A stretch of 64,000 nucleotides of DNA from Colwellia sp. C1TZA3. GTDB taxonomy: Bacteria; Pseudomonadota; Gammaproteobacteria; Enterobacterales; Alteromonadaceae. The position numbers and the translations under genes are program-made. The notes beneath the pieces are model-generated. The model made no database searches, was not told the origin of the DNA, and saw only the letters and a list, made by a program, of their open reading frames with translations. This document shows, piece by piece, positions 8,296-17,757 of the stretch (its first letter is position 1; each line of letters begins with the position of its first letter). Location: contig NZ_VOLS01000007.1 in NCBI RefSeq assembly GCF_007954265.1, positions 1 through 64,000 on the forward strand. The letters are read 5' to 3'.

Positions 8296-10863
8296 TTAAA
8301 TTAATTCTTTTAATTTATATAACAAATCTAAGGCCATTTTAGGGCTTAAGTCATTTACCTCTATGGCGCTTAGCTCTTCAACAACAGGGTGTTGACTATC
8401 GATTAAAGACAGTTGTTCAAAAGCTTGCGGAACAGCACTCATCACCGAAGGTGCTTGCATATTTTCAAGCTCAGCTAAGCGCTGTTTTGCCCGCTGAATA
8501 ACACTTTTGGGTACGCCAGCAAGTTGCGCTACCTGTAAACCAAAACTTTTACTTGCCGCCCCTTCTTGCACTGTGTGCATAAAGACAATGCTGTCACCAT
8601 GTTCAACGGCGTCTAGATGGACATTGGCTAAAGTATCTATTTGTTCAGCTAGTAAGGTTAACTCAAAATAATGACTGGCAAAAAGTGTGAAAGCTTTGGT
8701 TTTTATCGCTAGCATTTCAGCACAGGCCCAAGCCAGTGATAAACCGTCATAGGTGCTAGTGCCACGACCAATTTCATCTAATAAGACTAAACTTTTATTA
8801 GTGGCATTATGCAAAATGTTAGCGGTTTCTGTCATTTCTACCATAAAAGTTGAACGGCCACTGGCTAAATCATCAGAAGCACCAATACGAGTAAAAATTC
8901 TATCTACCATGCCTATTTGGGCAGCACTTGCTGGTACATAACAGCCAATATGTGCCAGTAATACAATTAACGCTGTTTGGCGCATATAGGTAGATTTACC
9001 CCCCATGTTAGGGCCAGTAATAATCAACATTTCTCGGCTACTGTTTAGCACTACCGGATTAGCAATAAATGGCTCAGCGGTCATTTGTTCGACAACTGCA
9101 TGACGCCCAGCGTCGATATTAATACCGCTGGCTTCTTGTAGCACAGGCTTGACATAATTTAAGCTTTCAGCGCGTTCAGCAAAAGTATTTAACACATCTA
9201 TTTCAGCTAGCGATTGTGCGAGTAGTTGCAATTTTTCTAACTCAGGCAATATTTGATCAAACAACGCGTCATACAAGCGCTTTTCAAGGGCGAGAAACTT
9301 ACTTTGTGCCGATAACACTTTTTCTTCATGTTGTTTTAATTCGTTAGTAATAAAGCGCTCGTTATTTTTTAAGGTTTGTCGGCGAATATAATCATCAGGC
9401 ACATCAACGGCTGAAGTGCGACTCATCTCTATATAGAAACCATGAACTCTGTTATAACCAACTTTGAGTGATTGAATACCAGTACGCTCTTTTTCGCGTG
9501 CTTCTAGTTGCGCTAAAAACTCGGTTGCACCATCACTTAAATCTCGCAGCACATCTAATTCGTCGTTATAACCTGGAGCGATAACACCGCCGTCACGGAT
9601 TAATACCGGTGGATTTTCAACAATAGCCCTTTCTAATAGTGCCTGTGTAGCCGGTATAGGCTGACATTGTTTAACCAATTCGGCTATGTGCAGTTGAGTG
9701 CAGCTAGCCATAAGCGTTTGTAAATCAGGTAAATGCATTAAAGCATTGCGTAAACGGGCAAAATCACGTGGCCGAGCTGATCGCAAGGCAACACGAGAAA
9801 CAATACGTTCAATATCACCAAACTGCTTTAAGTTAGCGTTAAGTTCAAAGGGTAAGTCTTGCTGTAATATTTCTTCAATCGTATTTTGACGATTATTTAA
9901 GGTATTTAGTTCGCGCAGTGGAAAATGTAACCAACGCTTAAGTAATCTTGAACCCATGGGCGTAGCGGCTTTATCAAGAATTGCAGCTAGGGTATTTTCA
10001 TTGCCACCTTGCAGATTTTGGGTGAGTTCCAAATTACGGCGAGTGGCGGCATCAAGAATAACAGCAGTTGACGAGCTCTCCCCAATAATGGCTCTAATAT
10101 GTGGCAGTGCGGTACGCTGACTATCCTTAACATATTGAAATAAACAACCTGCCGCCGCGATACCTAAAGGTTTATCTTCAACACCGAAGCCTGATAATGA
10201 CTGAGTACCAAATTGTTTATTGAGTAAAGTTTTACTAGTGTCTAAATCAAACTCCCAATCTGGGCGTCGACGCAAACCTTTGCGGCCGGCAATAATAGTA
10301 GTGGCAACTAATGATTCGGGATATAACAATTCTGCCGGTGATAAACGCTGTAACTCGGCTTGAACTTGTTCTTCAGTCTTAGGCTCAACCAGCACAAAAC
10401 GGCCACTAGTCATATCTAAATAAGCGAGGCCAAAGCCTTGTAGTGTCTGATGAACGGCAACAATTAAATTGTCTTGTCGGTCACTAAGCAGTGCTTCATC
10501 ACTCACTGTGCCAGGCGTAACCACACGCACAACCTTTCGCTCTACCGGACCTTTGCTAGTCGCTGGATCGCCAATTTGTTCACAAATTGCGACTGACTCG
10601 CCTAATTTGACTAACTTAGCTAAATAGCCTTCCACCGCATGATAAGGCACGCCAGCCATTGGGATAGCATTACCACCAGTTTTACCACGTGCGGTTAATG
10701 ATATATCGAGCAAATCAGATGCTTTTTTAGCATCATCAAAAAATAGTTCGTAAAAATCCCCCATACGATAAAAAATTAAAATATTAGGAAATTCCGCTTT
10801 AATAGTCAGGTACTGACGCATCATCGGGGTGTGAGAAGAAAGGTCTTTGGTTATTGTTGTCAT
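8296..10863 (-). CDS. mutS: DNA mismatch repair protein MutS
   Basis: MutS recognises base mismatches and small loops and recruits MutL. The 855-residue protein has the N-terminal mismatch-reading motif GDFYELF (about residues 36-42), then the connector, lever and clamp domains. The ABC-type ATPase follows: Walker [12 protein letters not shown], signature segment [16 protein letters not shown], Walker [15 protein letters not shown], and the C-terminal helix-turn-helix region. Length matches E. coli (853). It is transcribed divergently from recA and converges on rpoS, keeping the rpoS-mutS neighbourhood despite the repeat-filled gap. Confidence 0.97.
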   Translation of the reverse strand: MTTITKDLSSHTPMMRQYLTIKAEFPNILIFYRMGDFYELFFDDAKKASDLLDISLTARGKTGGNAIPMAGVPYHAVEGYLAKLVKLGESVAICEQIGDPATSKGPVERKVVRVVTPGTVSDEALLSDRQDNLIVAVHQTLQGFGLAYLDMTSGRFVLVEPKTEEQVQAELQRLSPAELLYPESLVATTIIAGRKGLRRRPDWEFDLDTSKTLLNKQFGTQSLSGFGVEDKPLGIAAAGCLFQYVKDSQRTALPHIRAIIGESSSTAVILDAATRRNLELTQNLQGGNENTLAAILDKAATPMGSRLLKRWLHFPLRELNTLNNRQNTIEEILQQDLPFELNANLKQFGDIERIVSRVALRSARPRDFARLRNALMHLPDLQTLMASCTQLHIAELVKQCQPIPATQALLERAIVENPPVLIRDGGVIAPGYNDELDVLRDLSDGATEFLAQLEAREKERTGIQSLKVGYNRVHGFYIEMSRTSAVDVPDDYIRRQTLKNNERFITNELKQHEEKVLSAQSKFLALEKRLYDALFDQILPELEKLQLLAQSLAEIDVLNTFAERAESLNYVKPVLQEASGINIDAGRHAVVEQMTAEPFIANPVVLNSSREMLIITGPNMGGKSTYMRQTALIVLLAHIGCYVPASAAQIGMVDRIFTRIGASDDLASGRSTFMVEMTETANILHNATNKSLVLLDEIGRGTSTYDGLSLAWACAEMLAIKTKAFTLFASHYFELTLLAEQIDTLANVHLDAVEHGDSIVFMHTVQEGAASKSFGLQVAQLAGVPKSVIQRAKQRLAELENMQAPSVMSAVPQAFEQLSLIDSQHPVVEELSAIEVNDLSPKMALDLLYKLKELI

Positions 10864-11206
10864 TGAACTGCCATAACTAAAATTGATGAAGGTATTAAGG
10901 GCGTAGATTATGCCATAAGGCAGGCGATCAAACCTTTCTATTTTTGAGAAAAGTCATGAGTAAGCTCATCATATAAAAACAGCTGTATAACATCTGAAAA
11001 GTACATTAGTAACTTTTTTACTTAAATTTTTATAAAGTTACTGATGTTAATAAAGTATATATTTTTCAATGGTTAATATCTATTGGTTATTTTATTTTTG
11101 CATGTAAATAAAATAAGTTAATAAAAACCTTGATACTGTACGACTATACAGTATACTTTGTGTCATCAAAACGAATTAAGCACCTAAACCTCTCGTGGAG
11201 TAATAA
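10864..11206. promoter_or_regulatory. Divergent mutS/recA intergenic region
   Basis: The stretch is AT-rich, 343 bases long, with no gene. It must hold the mutS promoter (leftward) and the recA promoter (rightward). The only sharply defined site is the LexA box at 11136-11151. A recA ribosome-binding site, GTGGAG, lies about 7 bases before the ATG at 11207. Confidence 0.7.
11136..11151 (+). promoter_or_regulatory. LexA (SOS) box upstream of recA
   Basis: CTGTACGACTATACAG matches the gammaproteobacterial SOS consensus CTGT-N8-ACAG exactly. It ends 55 bases before the recA start codon. Placement fits LexA repression of recA and induction by DNA damage. Confidence 0.9.
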
Positions 11207-12286
11207 ATGGACGATAACAAAGAAAAAGCATTATCAGCTGCCCTAAGCCAAATCGAACGTCAATTTGGTAAAGGTTCTATCATGAAGTTAGGTGACAATA
11301 ACACCATGGACGTTGAAACAATTTCTACCGGTTCATTAGGATTAGATATTGCTTTAGGTGCTGGCGGCTTACCTCTAGGTCGTGTTGTTGAAATTTATGG
11401 TCCAGAGTCAAGTGGTAAAACAACGCTGACACTGGAAGTTATTGCTGAAGCACAGCGTAATGGTAAAATTTGTGCGTTTGTTGATGCTGAGCATGCACTT
11501 GACCCTGTTTATGCCGCAAAATTGGGTGTAGATATTAACGAATTATTGGTTTCTCAACCCGATACAGGTGAGCAAGCGCTTGAAATTTGTGACATGTTAA
11601 CTCGTTCAGGTGCTATTGACCTTATTGTGGTCGACTCGGTGGCTGCGTTGACGCCAAAAGCTGAGATTGAAGGTGATATGGGTGATTCACACATGGGCTT
11701 ACAAGCGCGTATGTTGTCGCAAGCCATGCGTAAATTAACCGGTAATTTGAAAAAATCAAACACCATGATTATTTTTATTAACCAAATTCGTATGAAAATT
11801 GGTGTCATGTTTGGCTCTCCAGAAACCACTACAGGTGGTAATGCCTTAAAGTTCTATGCTTCTGTGCGTTTAGATATACGCCGTATTGGCGCCGTTAAAA
11901 ACGGTGATGAAATTATTGGTAACGAAACGCGTGTTAAAGTGGTCAAAAATAAAATAGCGCCGCCTTTCAAGCAAGCTGAATTTCAAATTTTATATGGTGA
12001 AGGTATTAATAGCTTAGGTGAGTTAGTTGACCTTGGTGTTAAAAATGAAATGGTAGAAAAAGCCGGCGCTTGGTATAGCTATAAAGGCGATAAAATTGGC
12101 CAAGGTAAAGCAAATGCGGCTAAATATTTGAAAGAAAATCCTAAAATAGCAAAAGAAATAGATACACGTTTACGTGAAGCGCTGTTATCAAAAAATACAC
12201 TGCCTGAAACGGCGGAAACAAGTAAAGCGACTGAAACAACTAAAACAGCCAAAACAACTAAAGCTGCTGAAGCACTAGCTAAATAA
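11207..12286 (+). CDS. recA: Recombinase RecA
   Basis: RecA forms ATP-dependent filaments on single-stranded DNA, catalyses strand exchange and stimulates LexA self-cleavage. The 359-residue protein has Walker [11 protein letters not shown] (about 67-76), the catalytic Glu region [11 protein letters not shown], Walker [20 protein letters not shown], and the L2 loop segment [19 protein letters not shown]. The core is fully conserved, but the C-terminal tail (about 335-359) is Thr/Ala/Lys-rich ([19 protein letters not shown]) rather than the acidic tail of E. coli RecA. A LexA box precedes it and a terminator follows. Confidence 0.98.
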   Translation: MDDNKEKALSAALSQIERQFGKGSIMKLGDNNTMDVETISTGSLGLDIALGAGGLPLGRVVEIYGPESSGKTTLTLEVIAEAQRNGKICAFVDAEHALDPVYAAKLGVDINELLVSQPDTGEQALEICDMLTRSGAIDLIVVDSVAALTPKAEIEGDMGDSHMGLQARMLSQAMRKLTGNLKKSNTMIIFINQIRMKIGVMFGSPETTTGGNALKFYASVRLDIRRIGAVKNGDEIIGNETRVKVVKNKIAPPFKQAEFQILYGEGINSLGELVDLGVKNEMVEKAGAWYSYKGDKIGQGKANAAKYLKENPKIAKEIDTRLREALLSKNTLPETAETSKATETTKTAKTTKAAEALAK

Positions 12287-12311
12287 TTATTAGCGAGTTT
12301 TACTTTTAATG

Positions 12312-12338
12312 AAAAAGCCACTGCAAAGTGGCTTTTTT
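12312..12338 (+). terminator. Rho-independent terminator of recA
   Basis: AAAAAGCCACT pairs with AGTGGCTTTTT around a four-base loop, ending in six Ts, 25 bases after the recA stop. Confidence 0.92.
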
Positions 12339-12395
12339 GTTAATTACAAAAAAGCGATATATGATCATACAATCGCCGTTCCTCGCCATTTGTTA

Positions 12396-12552
12396 TACCA
12401 GTTCCATTAAGTTTGTGATCTTGTTGTGCGCAGGAAAAATAACTCAAGGTAAGGCGCTCGATTGAGCAATAGCTGGCTATTGGGATTGAGAGCAACACAG
12501 CCTTGAGCTATTTTAACTAGTACAAGTGAGTAATAACTTAATGGGATTGGTA
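12396..12552 (-). repeat. MITE-like repeat family A, copy A5
   Basis: Full 157-bp copy, reverse orientation, ends TACCAGTTCCATTAAGTT and AACTTAATGGGATTGGTA. It abuts a family C element three bases to the right. Confidence 0.9.
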
Positions 12553-12555
12553 TTA

Positions 12556-12763
12556 TATCAATTTCATTAATTAGGCGGTCTACTTTATATGCCGGAAAAA
12601 CGACCAAGTATAAGCCATTTATTTTAATCACTCGTTGTTCAGGACAATAGGCGCCTGCATTGTCTAATAAGCTGCATCCATGCAGCGATAATTATTAAAT
12701 AAATAACGCAGTCGTGGGTTGTTTTAACCAGGTGAAATGATCAGGTAATTAGTGCGATTGGTA
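12556..12763 (+). repeat. MITE-like repeat family C, copy C1 (long form)
   Basis: This 208-bp element has ends TATCAATTTCATTAATTAGG and TTAGTGCGATTGGTA. It contains CTGCATCCATGCAGCGATAAT and AATAAATAACGCAG segments shared with copy C3, and the GGTCTACTTTAT motif shared with C2. Confidence 0.7.
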
Positions 12764-12975
12764 TTAATTGCGCTAGCACTACTCGAGTGACATATTTCAA
12801 TCTAATAATATGGCTGCACGACATCAGCATCTCTATGTCAGTCGATGTTAAAATATACCATTTTGACAGATGCACTTATTAACAAGATACAAATTCGACG
12901 TTTTTTAAGTTTACCTAACTTGTTATAATAAATTAAAGACCCGTGCCCAGTTCTCAATAACTTTAAGGTTTACCA
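12764..12975. other. Non-coding leader before the xdhC-like gene
   Basis: The gap from recA to the XdhC gene is 689 bases. Beyond the recA terminator and repeats A5 and C1, this remaining 212-base part shows no gene. A TAAGGTTT element about 5 bases before the TTG at 12976 may be the ribosome-binding site. Confidence 0.4.
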
Positions 12976-14076
12976 TTGCTAAACAATCACTCCCATTACT
13001 CTCTGCTTGAACATTACTTAAATCATAGCGAAAAACTTGAGTGGGTAATTGCCACTATAGTGAATAAAGCAGGCTCAAGTTACCGCTCACCAGGCGCTAT
13101 TATGCTAGTTAATAGTTTGGGACAATCTCTTGGTTTAGTCAGTGGCGGCTGTTTAGAAGCCAATATTGTTTTGCACGCGAAAAAAGTATTCGACAGCAAG
13201 CAAGCTCATTACGTTGTATACGATATGCTAGAAGAAGACGGTTATGCAGCAGAGCTAGGCGTAGGGTGCAAAGGTAAAATAGGCGTATTATTACAATATG
13301 TCACCACCGCACATCAAGCCTTATTTGCGCAACTTTTTAAGCGCATGGAAGAGGGGGAAGCAAGCTATTTACAACAAACATTTTTAACTGAGGATTCAAC
13401 ACAACAGGCGTTAAACAGCATCAGTTTGTTTGATCATGCTGGCCAGTTATTAATAACATCAGCTCAGGGGCAAGAAAGCGTTAAACATAATGCCCTAATG
13501 CAGATGGTAAAACAAGATACAGCGCACAGTAATATCACCATAGATCAAGACCAAGTGTCGATAACCAAAATATCTGCACCTACTAATTTATGGATTTTTG
13601 GTGGTGGTTCAGATGCTATTCCTTTAGTTTCAATGGCCGCGCAGATGGGCTGGCGAGTAACTCTTGTTGATCATCGCTCTAGCTATGCGCGCAGCAGCAA
13701 CTTTAAGCAGGCCTCAGAAATTTTTAGAATTCATCCCAACGACTTTACTCAAATAAGGCAATTTCGCCAACTTGATGCCGCCGTGCTGATGACACATAAT
13801 TTGAACTTGGACGCTGCTTGGTTAAGTTTGCTGCATGAAAATAACATTGCAAAATATATTGGTTTATTAGGCCCGACTGAACGCAGAGGTAATGTTGAAA
13901 CACTAGCTAATATTGAAGACAGAGCGTGGTTAATGCGTCATGTTAATGGCCCTGTTGGCCTCGACATTGGGGGTGAGTTGCCCGAGTCAATTGCCTTGTC
14001 TATTTTAGCGCAATGTCACAGTGTTTTGCACCATCGCAGTGGTTTAGCCTTGTCAGGTAAATTTATCAATACTTAA
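12976..14076 (+). CDS. XdhC/CoxI family protein
   Basis: XdhC-family proteins help insert sulfurated molybdenum cofactor into xanthine dehydrogenase-type enzymes. The 366-residue product has the N-terminal XdhC/CoxI domain with VNKAGSSYRSPGAIMLV and GLVSGGCLEANI (about residues 28-65), and a C-terminal Rossmann domain beginning LWIFGGGSDAIPLV (about 209-222). GLLGPTERR and GLDIGGELPESIALSILAQ follow near the end. Translation appears to start at TTG (12976). No molybdenum hydroxylase gene lies nearby, so the client enzyme must be elsewhere. The GSSYR and SGGCLE motifs make the family assignment firm; the precise client is unknown. Confidence 0.88.
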   Translation: MLNNHSHYSLLEHYLNHSEKLEWVIATIVNKAGSSYRSPGAIMLVNSLGQSLGLVSGGCLEANIVLHAKKVFDSKQAHYVVYDMLEEDGYAAELGVGCKGKIGVLLQYVTTAHQALFAQLFKRMEEGEASYLQQTFLTEDSTQQALNSISLFDHAGQLLITSAQGQESVKHNALMQMVKQDTAHSNITIDQDQVSITKISAPTNLWIFGGGSDAIPLVSMAAQMGWRVTLVDHRSSYARSSNFKQASEIFRIHPNDFTQIRQFRQLDAAVLMTHNLNLDAAWLSLLHENNIAKYIGLLGPTERRGNVETLANIEDRAWLMRHVNGPVGLDIGGELPESIALSILAQCHSVLHHRSGLALSGKFINT

Positions 14077-14187
14077 GCTTATCAATACTTAAGCTTATTT
14101 TGTATCGGCCTTATATCAAGGTTTAATGGTTAATTTATTCAGGCTACGCTAGTACTGATAGGCAATTTCCCTGTCGCATGGCTTAAG

Positions 14188-14652
14188 GTGAATATGTACT
14201 TATCTCAACCATCGGATGAAAGCTTAACTGAATTGATGTCGTGGTTTTCGACCGAAGCAGCACTAAGTCTTTGGTCAGGAAATAATTTTATCTTGCCATT
14301 TGACTTGAATACTTTTAAGAGTGATTTGAAATTAGAGTATTTGCCGTTATTTGCCTTACTTTCTGCGCAAGTAGGGTTGTTAGGATTTGGACAATATTAT
14401 CTCAGATTGAGTAAGTGCCGCCTTTGCAGGCCGGTGATTAACCCTAGCTTTCGTGATCAGGGTATTGCGGCGCATTTAATTCAGCAATTAACGGTTAGAG
14501 GAAGAGCTGATTTAAACACCAATTCATGCTCATTATTTGTTGTGGAAAATAATGCCAGTGCAATTAAAATCTATCAAAAAAGTGGATTTACTTTTGCATG
14601 CTACCCTGAAAAAATAACCTTGAAAGATTGCTTATATATGATTAGTGACTAG
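14188..14652 (+). CDS. GNAT-family N-acetyltransferase
   Basis: The 154-residue protein fits the GNAT fold, which transfers an acyl group from acyl-CoA to an amine. The acceptor cannot be told. The acetyl-CoA loop corresponds to RDQGIAAHLIQQLTVRGR (about residues 91-108), a variant of the usual Q/RxxGxG/A. VVENNASAIKIYQKSGF (about 123-139) is the typical C-terminal GNAT motif. Translation could start at GTG 14188 or at ATG 14194 two codons later; the AAGG before it does not decide between them. Confidence 0.78.
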   Translation: MNMYLSQPSDESLTELMSWFSTEAALSLWSGNNFILPFDLNTFKSDLKLEYLPLFALLSAQVGLLGFGQYYLRLSKCRLCRPVINPSFRDQGIAAHLIQQLTVRGRADLNTNSCSLFVVENNASAIKIYQKSGFTFACYPEKITLKDCLYMISD

Positions 14653-14669
14653 CTGTATTTGACATATAA

Positions 14670-14826
14670 TACTAGTTCCATTAAGTTTGTGATCTTGTTG
14701 TGCGCAGGAAAAATAACTCAAGGTAAGGCGCTCGATTGAGCAATAGCTGGCTATTGGGATTGAGAGCAACACAGCCTTGAGCTATTTTAACTAGTACAAG
14801 TGAGCAATAACTTAATGGGATTGGTA
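14670..14826 (-). repeat. MITE-like repeat family A, copy A6
   Basis: Full 157-bp copy, reverse orientation, 17 bases after the GNAT stop. Three bases separate it from a family B copy. Confidence 0.9.
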
Positions 14827-14829
14827 TAA

Positions 14830-14957
14830 TATCAAGTTGATTAATTACCTGCTTATTTTTAATGGTTAAAATGAATAACTACTGACTAAATTTTATGCCT
14901 TGTATTTATCCATTTTTCCTCATGAAAAAGGTGATCATTTCATTAATAAAATTGGTA
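14830..14957 (-). repeat. MITE-like repeat family B, copy B2 (internally deleted)
   Basis: This 128-bp version of family B in reverse orientation lacks about 32 internal bases (the CAGCGTTATAAAATTTATAA part). Both terminal inverted repeats remain (TATCAAGTTGATTAATTA and ATTGGTA). Confidence 0.8.
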
Positions 14958-15170
14958 TAAATAGCGCTAGGTAAAACTTAGTCAGTTTAATTGTTGGGTA
15001 CTTAGTAACTCAATATGTAGGTGTTTTGTGCATCGTTTTATATTATCCAATCCAAGCTAATGATAATGAATTTTTTTGTAATACCGGTATACGCTAGCCT
15101 TGCTAAAAACGTTTAAATAGCGATAATAGCGGCGCCTTTATTCCATTACTTTTTAGCGACATTACTGACT

Positions 15171-15860
15171 ATGCGTCTCGACAAATTTATTTGCAAAAGC
15201 ACTGAACTTACCCGTACTGAAGCTAAGAAACTGCTCAAAATGAGCAAAGTAACGGTCAATGATCTGGTGACTAAAGACCCTGCGACACAAGTGCATGACA
15301 ATAGTGATATTTGTATTGAAGGTGAAGCACTCACTGCCCGTAGCTTTCGCTATATTATTTTGCATAAACCCCTTGCTACCATTTGCTCTAATGTTGATGA
15401 AATTTATCCGTCGTTATTACATTTAATTGCTGTTGATAAAGCCTTTGATATGCACATTGCTGGCCGCTTAGACGCTGACACTACAGGGCTAGTGCTAATT
15501 ACTGATGATGGTGGTTGGTCACATAATATTATTTCACCGAAGAAACAATGCGAAAAAGTTTATCGGGTGCGGTTACGTGACCCGCTAAAGACGACTACGG
15601 CTGAAAAGTTTACTCATGGCGTACAGTTGCAAGGTGAAGACGATTTAACTCGTCCTGCGAAGTTAGAGCAAGTTGCCGAAAAAGAAGTCTTGTTAACCAT
15701 AACCGAAGGTAAATATCATCAAGTTAAGCGCATGTTTGCCGCGGTTGGTAATCAGGTTGTTGGTTTGCATCGCGAGCAAATAGGCCCAGTAAAACTGGCT
15801 GATTTAGCGTTAGGTGAGTGGCGTTATTTAAACACCGAAGAAGTCAGTGCTTTTCTATAA
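15171..15860 (+). CDS. rsuA: 16S rRNA pseudouridine(516) synthase RsuA
   Basis: RsuA converts U516 of 16S rRNA to pseudouridine. The 229-residue protein begins with an S4 RNA-binding domain (MRLDKFICKSTELTRTEAKK, about residues 1-58). The catalytic motif AGRLDADTTGLVLITDDG (about 97-114, catalytic Asp in RLDADT) and KVYRVRL and EGKYHQVKRMFAAVGN follow. It belongs to the RsuA/RluE/RluB/RluF group. The short length without extra domains and the N-terminal S4 favour RsuA. It stands alone, flanked by repeat-rich DNA on the left. Confidence 0.92.
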   Translation: MRLDKFICKSTELTRTEAKKLLKMSKVTVNDLVTKDPATQVHDNSDICIEGEALTARSFRYIILHKPLATICSNVDEIYPSLLHLIAVDKAFDMHIAGRLDADTTGLVLITDDGGWSHNIISPKKQCEKVYRVRLRDPLKTTTAEKFTHGVQLQGEDDLTRPAKLEQVAEKEVLLTITEGKYHQVKRMFAAVGNQVVGLHREQIGPVKLADLALGEWRYLNTEEVSAFL

Positions 15861-16226
15861 ATGCTTAGCTTTAGTTAGCGCAGGTGATACCCATTCGCCA
15901 TTCGAATAAATATTTCTTACCCTAGCGGATTAGCAAGAACAAGAATAACAATGGCACCCTTGCTTTTAATCGCAATAGCTAGCGATTACCCATCAATTAC
16001 CCATCAAGCGACTTCCCATTACTGCTTTTTTCTGCCTATTTTAAAATAACTCTGTAGGCTAAATATTATAAATAACTTTTTAGTAACAGTGACTTCTACA
16101 ATTTCACAATGGTTTTATTATTTTTAAAACTCAGAAATCATCTGTCGCCTGTTAAAAATGATTAAACTTTTAGCGCAAACTGCCGATTAATTAACCAAAG
16201 AGTTGTAAGCGCTATTTAAGAGAGGA
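15861..16226. other. Intergenic stretch without a recognised gene
   Basis: 366 AT-rich bases. A short TTACCCATCA duplication lies near 15995-16012. A strong purine-rich ribosome site, GAGAGGAG (16220-16227), marks the following small gene. Nothing else was seen. Confidence 0.5.
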
Positions 16227-16238
16227 GTGAGAACAGCG

Positions 16239-16520
16239 ATGGATGTTTTAGTAGATTTATTGCCGGGCAGTTTTACCGCCAAAGTAGAACCCTCGGTAAA
16301 AGATAGTCGTCAGAAACAAGGATACCAGCAGACAAAAAACTTGCCTAATTTACCGACTGAGCAGGCTGAAGTTAAAACGAGCTCACAAACAATAGTTGAA
16401 ACTGAGCGCCGCACTGGTGACGATCGTAGGGAGCAAGAAATGAACAGAGGGCGTTGGTTAGAATCTCGCGACCGAAACGATCGTAGGGCTAATGCGTCTG
16501 ATATTAGTGTGAAAATTTAA
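16239..16520 (+). CDS. Small hypothetical protein with repeated ERR/DRR motif
   Basis: I do not recognise this 93-residue protein. It is hydrophilic, with no signal peptide or membrane segment. The C-terminal third is striking: ETERRTGDDRREQ followed by ESRDRNDRRAN, a twofold repeat of an Arg/Asp-rich unit (about residues 61-90). Such ERRxxxDRR units occur in short proteins of several marine gammaproteobacteria. The ATG at 16239 was chosen because the GTG at 16227 would overlap the Shine-Dalgarno sequence GAGAGGAG. It converges with the downstream gene, 14 bases apart. Confidence 0.65.
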   Translation: MDVLVDLLPGSFTAKVEPSVKDSRQKQGYQQTKNLPNLPTEQAEVKTSSQTIVETERRTGDDRREQEMNRGRWLESRDRNDRRANASDISVKI

Positions 16521-16534
16521 CTGCATAAAGTATA

Positions 16535-17308
16535 TTACTCTGCAATGACGTCAGTCATTCGAAAGTTTGCATCAGGCACGCGGCTATATTTTGCTAATAT
16601 TGTTTCAATTTCACCTGAAGCTTTTAAGCTATCAATGACAGTATTGATATTTTTTATGGTTTTTTTTCTCATGCTAGGAGAAAAAACACAATGTATATCA
16701 TTGTTATTCATCTGTATAACTGAATCTTCCATTTTTTTAAAAAAGTAGGAGGCTTCAATTGATGCACTGACAAAACCAGAGACGCTGTTTTTACGGTATT
16801 GTTTATAGCTGTCGGCAGGAGTCATGCTAGTAACAAGCAAGATATTTTTATTGTTGATGTAGGTGGTTAGTTCTGGGTAAATATAACCTAATACTGTACC
16901 GATTCTTAAACTTTTATGTGCAGATAAATCACTTAAAGTAGTTATTCCTTGGCGATTAATCAAAATATCTGGATTGTTATAAATTACGCTACTCCATTGT
17001 AAAGCTTTTGACTTGTACCACTTAGGGTTGGCAGCACATTGCATATCGATAATGTTTTTTATCAGTGATTGCTGAATTCTTTTGCGCGGGATGGGTATCA
17101 TTTCAAGCTTCATGTCTAACTGACTGGCAATGGCGTGAGTAATATCAAAGAGAATACCGCTAGTGGGACGGCCTTTATCATCAAAGAAGAGTTGTGGTGC
17201 TACATTCTGCCTGTAATAGGAGGTGTGAAGCATTTGCTGGCTAGCAAGTGGGAAGCTTAATATCAGCACTGCAGTTAGTATGAATAGAGAAAAGTATGAT
17301 TTGATCAG
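16535..17308 (-). CDS. Periplasmic solute-binding protein family 3 (amino-acid-type)
   Basis: This is a stand-alone type-3 extracellular solute-binding domain, with no transporter genes beside it. Such orphan proteins often serve as sensors or are of unknown role. Visible features are FDDKGRPTSGILFDITHAIA near the N-terminus, RKRIQQSLI, and an SGFVSASIEA-type second-lobe region. The GTG at 17269 cuts a hydrophobic segment in half. Reading upstream in frame gives a full signal peptide (IKSYFSLFILTAVLILSF then PLASQQ) with no ATG, GTG or TTG before it. A CTG at 17306-17308, eight bases after GAGG, is the best candidate. If only standard starts are allowed, the gene is 16535-17269. Confidence 0.72.
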   Translation of the reverse strand: MIKSYFSLFILTAVLILSFPLASQQMLHTSYYRQNVAPQLFFDDKGRPTSGILFDITHAIASQLDMKLEMIPIPRKRIQQSLIKNIIDMQCAANPKWYKSKALQWSSVIYNNPDILINRQGITTLSDLSAHKSLRIGTVLGYIYPELTTYINNKNILLVTSMTPADSYKQYRKNSVSGFVSASIEASYFFKKMEDSVIQMNNNDIHCVFSPSMRKKTIKNINTVIDSLKASGEIETILAKYSRVPDANFRMTDVIAE

Positions 17309-17413
17309 TTTGAATACCTCACTAATTTTTATTGTCGTAAAAAGGGTCTAAACAACTAGCTCGATTAAAATAACAAGTGGAATAATTAATTAATTAATCC
17401 ACTTAGGCTGAGT

Positions 17414-17704
17414 TTATTTTTTTGGGTTTAATTGGTTAAATTTTGCCAGCTGTTCATCTGTTGCCGGGAGTTGATGTTTTTCTTTCCACTCATTATAAGG
17501 CATGCCATAAACTTGTTCGCGTGCGGTATCAATATCAACGTCAACACCTAGTTTTTCAGCTTCAGCAACCGTCCATTTAGAAAAACAGTTACGACAAAAA
17601 CCGGCAAGGTTCATTAATTCTATATTTTGTACGTCTTTGCGATCATCTAAATGTGCGAGTAAACGACGAAATACTGCCGCTTGAATTTCAATTTCTTTGT
17701 CCAT
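17414..17704 (-). CDS. DUF1244 domain protein
   Basis: This 96-residue protein matches the DUF1244 family of small helical proteins of unknown function. It carries the characteristic AAVFRRLLAHLDDRKDVQNI (residues 9-28), MNLAGFCRNCFSKW with two Cys residues (31-44) and YGMPYNEWKEKHQ (66-78). The paired Cys and His residues hint at metal or redox chemistry, which is inference. It lies 53 bases downstream of csiV on the same strand, so it may be co-transcribed with mfd-csiV. Confidence 0.85.
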   Translation of the reverse strand: MDKEIEIQAAVFRRLLAHLDDRKDVQNIELMNLAGFCRNCFSKWTVAEAEKLGVDVDIDTAREQVYGMPYNEWKEKHQLPATDEQLAKFNQLNPKK

Positions 17705-17757
17705 AGTATCCTCAAAAGTGTTATTAGTAAAAATATCATGAAGCCATTAATCAGTCT

